The notes under the pieces: generated by a model | What the model was told of the DNA's origin: nothing | Seen by the model: the letters and a program-made list of their open reading frames with translations, nothing else | Databases searched by the model: none | Shown here: in pieces, positions 60,296 through 64,000 of the stretch | How the letters are laid out: every line of letters starts with the position of its first letter | Position numbering within the stretch: position 1 is the stretch's first letter | Translations under genes and position numbers: made by a program | NCBI RefSeq assembly: GCF_050016015.1 | Contig: NZ_JBNHEQ010000069.1 | Location: 7,136 to 71,135, forward strand | Direction of reading: 5' to 3' | Origin: Trichodesmium sp002260545 | GTDB taxonomy: Bacteria > Cyanobacteriota > Cyanobacteriia > Cyanobacteriales > Microcoleaceae | Length of the DNA stretch: 64,000 nucleotides

Positions 60296-63200
60296 ATGAA
60301 CGATCAAGATAAGACTAAAGATGAACTAATTAAAGAGTTAATAGAACTGCGTCAAACTGTTAGTGAACTTGAAGAAGCCAATTCAAATTCCAACTTAACA
60401 GGACAAGAATTAAATAATATAATTCAAGAGCGTACTGCAGCACTAAAAGAATCAAACGATCAGTTAATAGAAGAAATTGTTGAACACCAACAAGCAGTAA
60501 AAGATTTAAAAATAGCTAAAGAACAGTTACAAACAGTTTTGGCAGCAGTACCAGGTACAGTATCTTGGATTAGTTCGGATTTACGCTATATAGAAGTGAA
60601 TCAGCAATTAGCTGATATTTTTGGTATACCCAGAGAAAAATTTGTAGACCAAAATATTGGTTTTTTAGGAGCAAGTTCTGAATTTAATGACTTTGTAGAA
60701 GAGTTTTTTGAGAGTTCTTACTTAGAAACAACTCGTGAAATTATATCAATGGTTCATGGTGAACCTCACAATTATTTAGTGGTTGCAGAAAAGTATAATA
60801 AAAACCAAGCCGCCTTTGTAGTAGGTATAGATATTACCGAACGCAAACAAGCAGAAAAAAGGTTAATAAAAGCAAAAGAACAGTTAGAAACTGTATTAGA
60901 AGCAGTACCAGGTACAGTATCTTGGATTAGTTCAGATTTGAATTATATAGAAGTTAATCAGGAATTAGCCGACATTTTTGGTATACCCAGAGCAGAATTT
61001 CCGGGGAAAAATATTGGTTTTTTAGGAACAAATTATGAATTTTATGATTTTATTGAGAAGTTTTTTGCTAGTAATGAACCCGAAATAATAGGTGAATTTG
61101 TATCAGAAATTTATGGGAAATATCGAAGCTATTTGATTGTTGCCGAAAAGTACAATGAAAACCAAGCTGCCTTTGTAGTAGGTATAGATATTACCGAGCG
61201 CAAACAAGCAGAAAAAAATCTGTTAGTTAGTAAAGAACAACTAGAAACAGTATTAGAAGCTGTTCCCGGAATGGTTTCATGGATTAATTCAGATTTAACC
61301 TATATTGAAGTCAATCAAAAATTAGCTGATACATTTAACCTTCCACGAGCCGAATTTATAGGAAAAAATATTGGTTTTGTAGACAATAATTCTAAATTTC
61401 ACTCTTTGCTCCAAGATTTTTTTGCTAGTCCTCACCAGGAAATAACCTCTGAAATTAGTTCAAAACACCACAATTTATATCGAAATTATTTAATAGTTGC
61501 TCGCAAATATAATCACAATCAAGCAGCATTTGTAGTGGGGATTGATATTACCGAACACAGACAAGCAGAGTTAGAACTTGGAGCAACTCAAGAACAGTTC
61601 AAAACTATTTTAGAAGCAGTACCAGGAATTGTATCTTGGGTAAGCTCAGATTTACGCTACTTAGGAGTTAATAAACACTTAGCACAAACCTACAATTTAC
61701 CTCAAGAAGCTTTTGTAGGTCAAAATATTGGCTTTCTCAAAGCTAGTCAAGAATTTAGTGAGTTTATGGGACAATTCTTTGCCAGTCCTGCTGAGGATGA
61801 CTATCGAGAAGTATCTGCTTACGTTAATGGTACTGCCCGAAATTATTTAATTGTCTCCAAGAAATATGCTCAAGGAGCAGCTGCTTTTGCGATAGGTATT
61901 GATATTAGTGACCGCAAGTATGCAGAAGCAGCAGTACGACAAGCTGAAGAAAGATATCGTACTATCTTTGAAAATGCTGTTGAAGGAATTTTCCAAGCAA
62001 CTCCAGATGGATACTTTATCAGTGCTAACCCAGCATTAGCTAGAATTTATGGTTATGATTCTCCTAAAGAAGTGATTGCTAATGTCATCTGCTTACAACA
62101 TCAACTTTACGGTAATACTAAATACCGAGAGCAATTTATGCAAAAATTAAAGGAGCAGGGTGCTGTAGTTAACTACGAATCACAAATTTATCGTCGAGAT
62201 GGCAGTCTAATTTGGATATCTGAAAATGCTAAAGCTGTTTGGGATCGAGATGGTCAATTAATTCGTTATGAGGGAACTGTTGAGGATATTACACAACGGA
62301 AAGAAGCACAGGAAGCTTTACAAAGAGCTAATCAGCAGTTAGAAAGCAAGGTTGAGGAACGAACTAAAGCTTTAAGACAATCAAATCGTTTGCTAATGAC
62401 GGAAATTTCAGAACGTCATCGTGTAGAGACTGCCTTACGAAAATCGGAAGCAGAACTACGGGTGTTGTTTGAAGCAATGACTGATGTAATTACTGTCTTC
62501 GATGCTCAAGGTAGATATGTCAAAATCTTATCTACTAATTCGGAGGTATTGTATACTCCTATCAATGAATTGATTGGCAAAAGTGTTTATGAGGTTTTAC
62601 CCCCTAAACAAGCTAATCTATTTATGATTAATATTCAACGGGTGCTGAATACAAAGGAAACTGTGAATTTAGAATATAGTCTGCTCGTATCTAATAATCA
62701 ACAGAATGATCCTAAGCGCCAAGAGTATAATTCTGTATGGGGTATCTCATGTAAAGTTCCTAATTACCAATCTAGTGAATCACTTCCTCATCCCCATTCT
62801 CCCATTCCTAAACCTGATGAAATTTGGTTTACTGCTAGCATTTCACCATTACCAGATAACTGTGTAATTTGGGTGGCGCGTAATATTACAGAACGCAAAC
62901 GGGTGCTAGATGCACTGCAAAAAGCAGAGGAAAAATACCGTAGCATCTTCGAAAATACAGCAGAAGGGATATTTCAAACTACTCCTGATGGACGCTTTAT
63001 TAGTGCAAATCCAGCATTATTAAAAATGTATGGTTTTTCCTCAGAAACAGAGTTAAAGAATCAGATAACCGATCTTGCCCAACAATTATATGTTAATCAA
63101 AATCGTCGCTCTGAGTTTATTGCTAATCTTGAAAAATATGGTTCTGTATCGAATTTTGAATCAGAGGTTTATCGTGCCGATGGTAGTGTAATCTGGATTT

Positions 63201-63946
63201 CTGAAAATGCTCGTGTAGTTCGCAATATTGACAGAGAAATACTTTACTATGAAGGTACTATTCAAGACATTACAAAACGTAAATATGTAGAAACTGCTCT
63301 GCGATTAGAACAACAAAAATCTGACCACTTATTGTTGAATATTTTACCTGCTCAGATTGCTACAAAATTAAAACAAAATCAACATCCGATTGCCAAACGG
63401 TTTGAAAATGTGACTATTTTATTTGCTGATATTGTCGATTTTACTGGTTTTTCGGCTCGGATATCTCCCAGTGAACTGGTGGATATGCTGAATCAAATTT
63501 TCTCAGTTTTCGATAAATTAACTGAACAACATGATTTAGAAAAAATTAAAACAATTGGAGATTCTTATATGGTTGTTGGTGGTTTACCCACAGCTAGAGA
63601 AGATCATGCAGAGGCGATCGCTAATATGGCATTAGATATGCAAAAGGCAATTAGGAAATTTTTTAACGATCGAGGAGAAGCTTTCCAAATTCGTATTGGT
63701 ATTAATACTGGACCTGTAGTAGCAGGAGTTATTGGCATTAAAAAGTTTATTTATGATTTGTGGGGTGATACAGTAAATGTAGCATCTCGGATGGAATCAA
63801 GTGGAATATCTAGTAAAATTCAACTCACGGAAGCTACTTATCAACTTTTAAAAGATAACTTTTTATTAGAGTCACGGGGGTCTATTCCAGTTAAAGGTAG
63901 GGGAGAAATGATTACTTATTGGTTGATAGATAGGTTCAATAATTGA
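60296..63946 (+). CDS. Soluble multi-PAS adenylate cyclase
   Basis: A 1216-residue cytoplasmic class III cyclase. After a coiled-coil start, four closely similar PAS modules repeat (about 75-185, 197-305, 317-425, 435-545), each opening with VLEAVPGTVSWISSDL-like sequence and ending VVGIDITERKQAE. Three more PAS domains (about 553-675, 715-865, 870-995) and the catalytic domain (about 1020-1200) follow. Metal Asp residues are in ILFADIVDFT and KIKTIGDSYM, and the adenine-selecting Lys/Asp are kept (FIYDLWGDTVN). No membrane helix is seen. It makes cAMP in response to small ligands or light/redox cues bound by PAS. The last residues FNN and the stop come from a repeat element. Confidence 0.93.
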   Translation: MNDQDKTKDELIKELIELRQTVSELEEANSNSNLTGQELNNIIQERTAALKESNDQLIEEIVEHQQAVKDLKIAKEQLQTVLAAVPGTVSWISSDLRYIEVNQQLADIFGIPREKFVDQNIGFLGASSEFNDFVEEFFESSYLETTREIISMVHGEPHNYLVVAEKYNKNQAAFVVGIDITERKQAEKRLIKAKEQLETVLEAVPGTVSWISSDLNYIEVNQELADIFGIPRAEFPGKNIGFLGTNYEFYDFIEKFFASNEPEIIGEFVSEIYGKYRSYLIVAEKYNENQAAFVVGIDITERKQAEKNLLVSKEQLETVLEAVPGMVSWINSDLTYIEVNQKLADTFNLPRAEFIGKNIGFVDNNSKFHSLLQDFFASPHQEITSEISSKHHNLYRNYLIVARKYNHNQAAFVVGIDITEHRQAELELGATQEQFKTILEAVPGIVSWVSSDLRYLGVNKHLAQTYNLPQEAFVGQNIGFLKASQEFSEFMGQFFASPAEDDYREVSAYVNGTARNYLIVSKKYAQGAAAFAIGIDISDRKYAEAAVRQAEERYRTIFENAVEGIFQATPDGYFISANPALARIYGYDSPKEVIANVICLQHQLYGNTKYREQFMQKLKEQGAVVNYESQIYRRDGSLIWISENAKAVWDRDGQLIRYEGTVEDITQRKEAQEALQRANQQLESKVEERTKALRQSNRLLMTEISERHRVETALRKSEAELRVLFEAMTDVITVFDAQGRYVKILSTNSEVLYTPINELIGKSVYEVLPPKQANLFMINIQRVLNTKETVNLEYSLLVSNNQQNDPKRQEYNSVWGISCKVPNYQSSESLPHPHSPIPKPDEIWFTASISPLPDNCVIWVARNITERKRVLDALQKAEEKYRSIFENTAEGIFQTTPDGRFISANPALLKMYGFSSETELKNQITDLAQQLYVNQNRRSEFIANLEKYGSVSNFESEVYRADGSVIWISENARVVRNIDREILYYEGTIQDITKRKYVETALRLEQQKSDHLLLNILPAQIATKLKQNQHPIAKRFENVTILFADIVDFTGFSARISPSELVDMLNQIFSVFDKLTEQHDLEKIKTIGDSYMVVGGLPTAREDHAEAIANMALDMQKAIRKFFNDRGEAFQIRIGINTGPVVAGVIGIKKFIYDLWGDTVNVASRMESSGISSKIQLTEATYQLLKDNFLLESRGSIPVKGRGEMITYWLIDRFNN

Positions 63947-64000
63947 TAATTGATAATTGATAATGGATAATTGATAATTACCTCTGGTTAAAACCGTTAC
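63935..64000. repeat. MITE-like copy cut by the window end
   Basis: The sequence begins TTCAATAATTGATAATTGAT and continues to TAATTACCTCTGGTTAAAAC, the same end as the MITE-like copies at 48643 and 53301. It overlaps the last four codons and stop of the preceding cyclase gene. The other end lies outside the window. Confidence 0.75.

Overview
The window reads as chromosome of a filamentous, probably marine, non-heterocystous cyanobacterium of the Okeania/Trichodesmium/Moorea kind. This is inference from several things: AT-rich DNA with many HIP1 octamers (GCGATCGC), an NDH-1 CO2-uptake cluster, cyanobacterial CRISPR families (Csx10, Csx19, Csx3, the TIGR03985 regulator), low coding density, and gaps full of short tandem repeats (GGGAATA-type heptamers) and small palindromic elements. 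No tRNA or rRNA gene was recognised.

Layout. Positions 1-4979 hold ndhF (5' end outside the window), ndhD and a CO2-hydration (Cup/Chp) gene, which together form a thylakoid CO2-uptake NDH-1 complex. An OLD-like AAA ATPase/TOPRIM gene (reverse strand) and two tandem dCache-HAMP adenylate cyclase genes follow. The cyclase pair shares a 499-bp stretch that looks identical by eye. Next come a peroxiredoxin-like gene and a HEAT-repeat gene.

Positions 15435-31366 are a type III-D CRISPR-Cas island, mostly on the minus strand. It holds cas10 (GGDD present, no N-terminal HD domain seen), four Cas7-type RAMP genes, csx10, csx19, two small helical genes that are Cas11 candidates, and a CARF protein with a RelE-like tail that resembles Cami1. 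It also holds a one-spacer array, a ring-nuclease module (Csx3 and its AAA partner, apparently split by repeat insertion), a RelA/SpoT-type HD hydrolase and a WYL/TIGR03985 regulator. The inferred logic is that target RNA recognition drives Cas10 to make cyclic oligoadenylate, which activates the CARF-RelE toxin, and Csx3 degrades the signal. A similar dyad occurs upstream of cas10 and between csx3 and the HD gene, and is a candidate shared operator. No cas1, cas2 or cas6 is present.

Positions 31602-45223 hold a CASTOR/POLLUX-like channel gene, a decayed tnpB carrying two GC-rich micro-inserts, an MscS-type channel gene, and a dCache protein whose second half looks like a pentameric ligand-gated ion channel. 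A cupin gene follows. Then comes a cluster of damaged genes: a truncated papain-like gene, an AAA gene with an in-frame stop, and an antitoxin next to a broken PIN toxin. A pentapeptide-repeat gene ends the region.

Positions 45902-63946 hold housekeeping and signalling genes: pcrA-like helicase, GT39 glycosyltransferase, glpK, clpS, a small Tyr-repeat protein with a strong Shine-Dalgarno, a NUDIX hydrolase, and a PLP serine/threonine dehydratase-like enzyme. They also include a secreted pentapeptide protein, a pentapeptide-RidA fusion and a seven-PAS adenylate cyclase. Several genes end inside repeat elements that supply their stop codons. The intergenic DNA contains at least five tandem duplications (9, 105, 160, 174 and 185 bp periods) and a dispersed MITE-like family beginning TTACCGAA.
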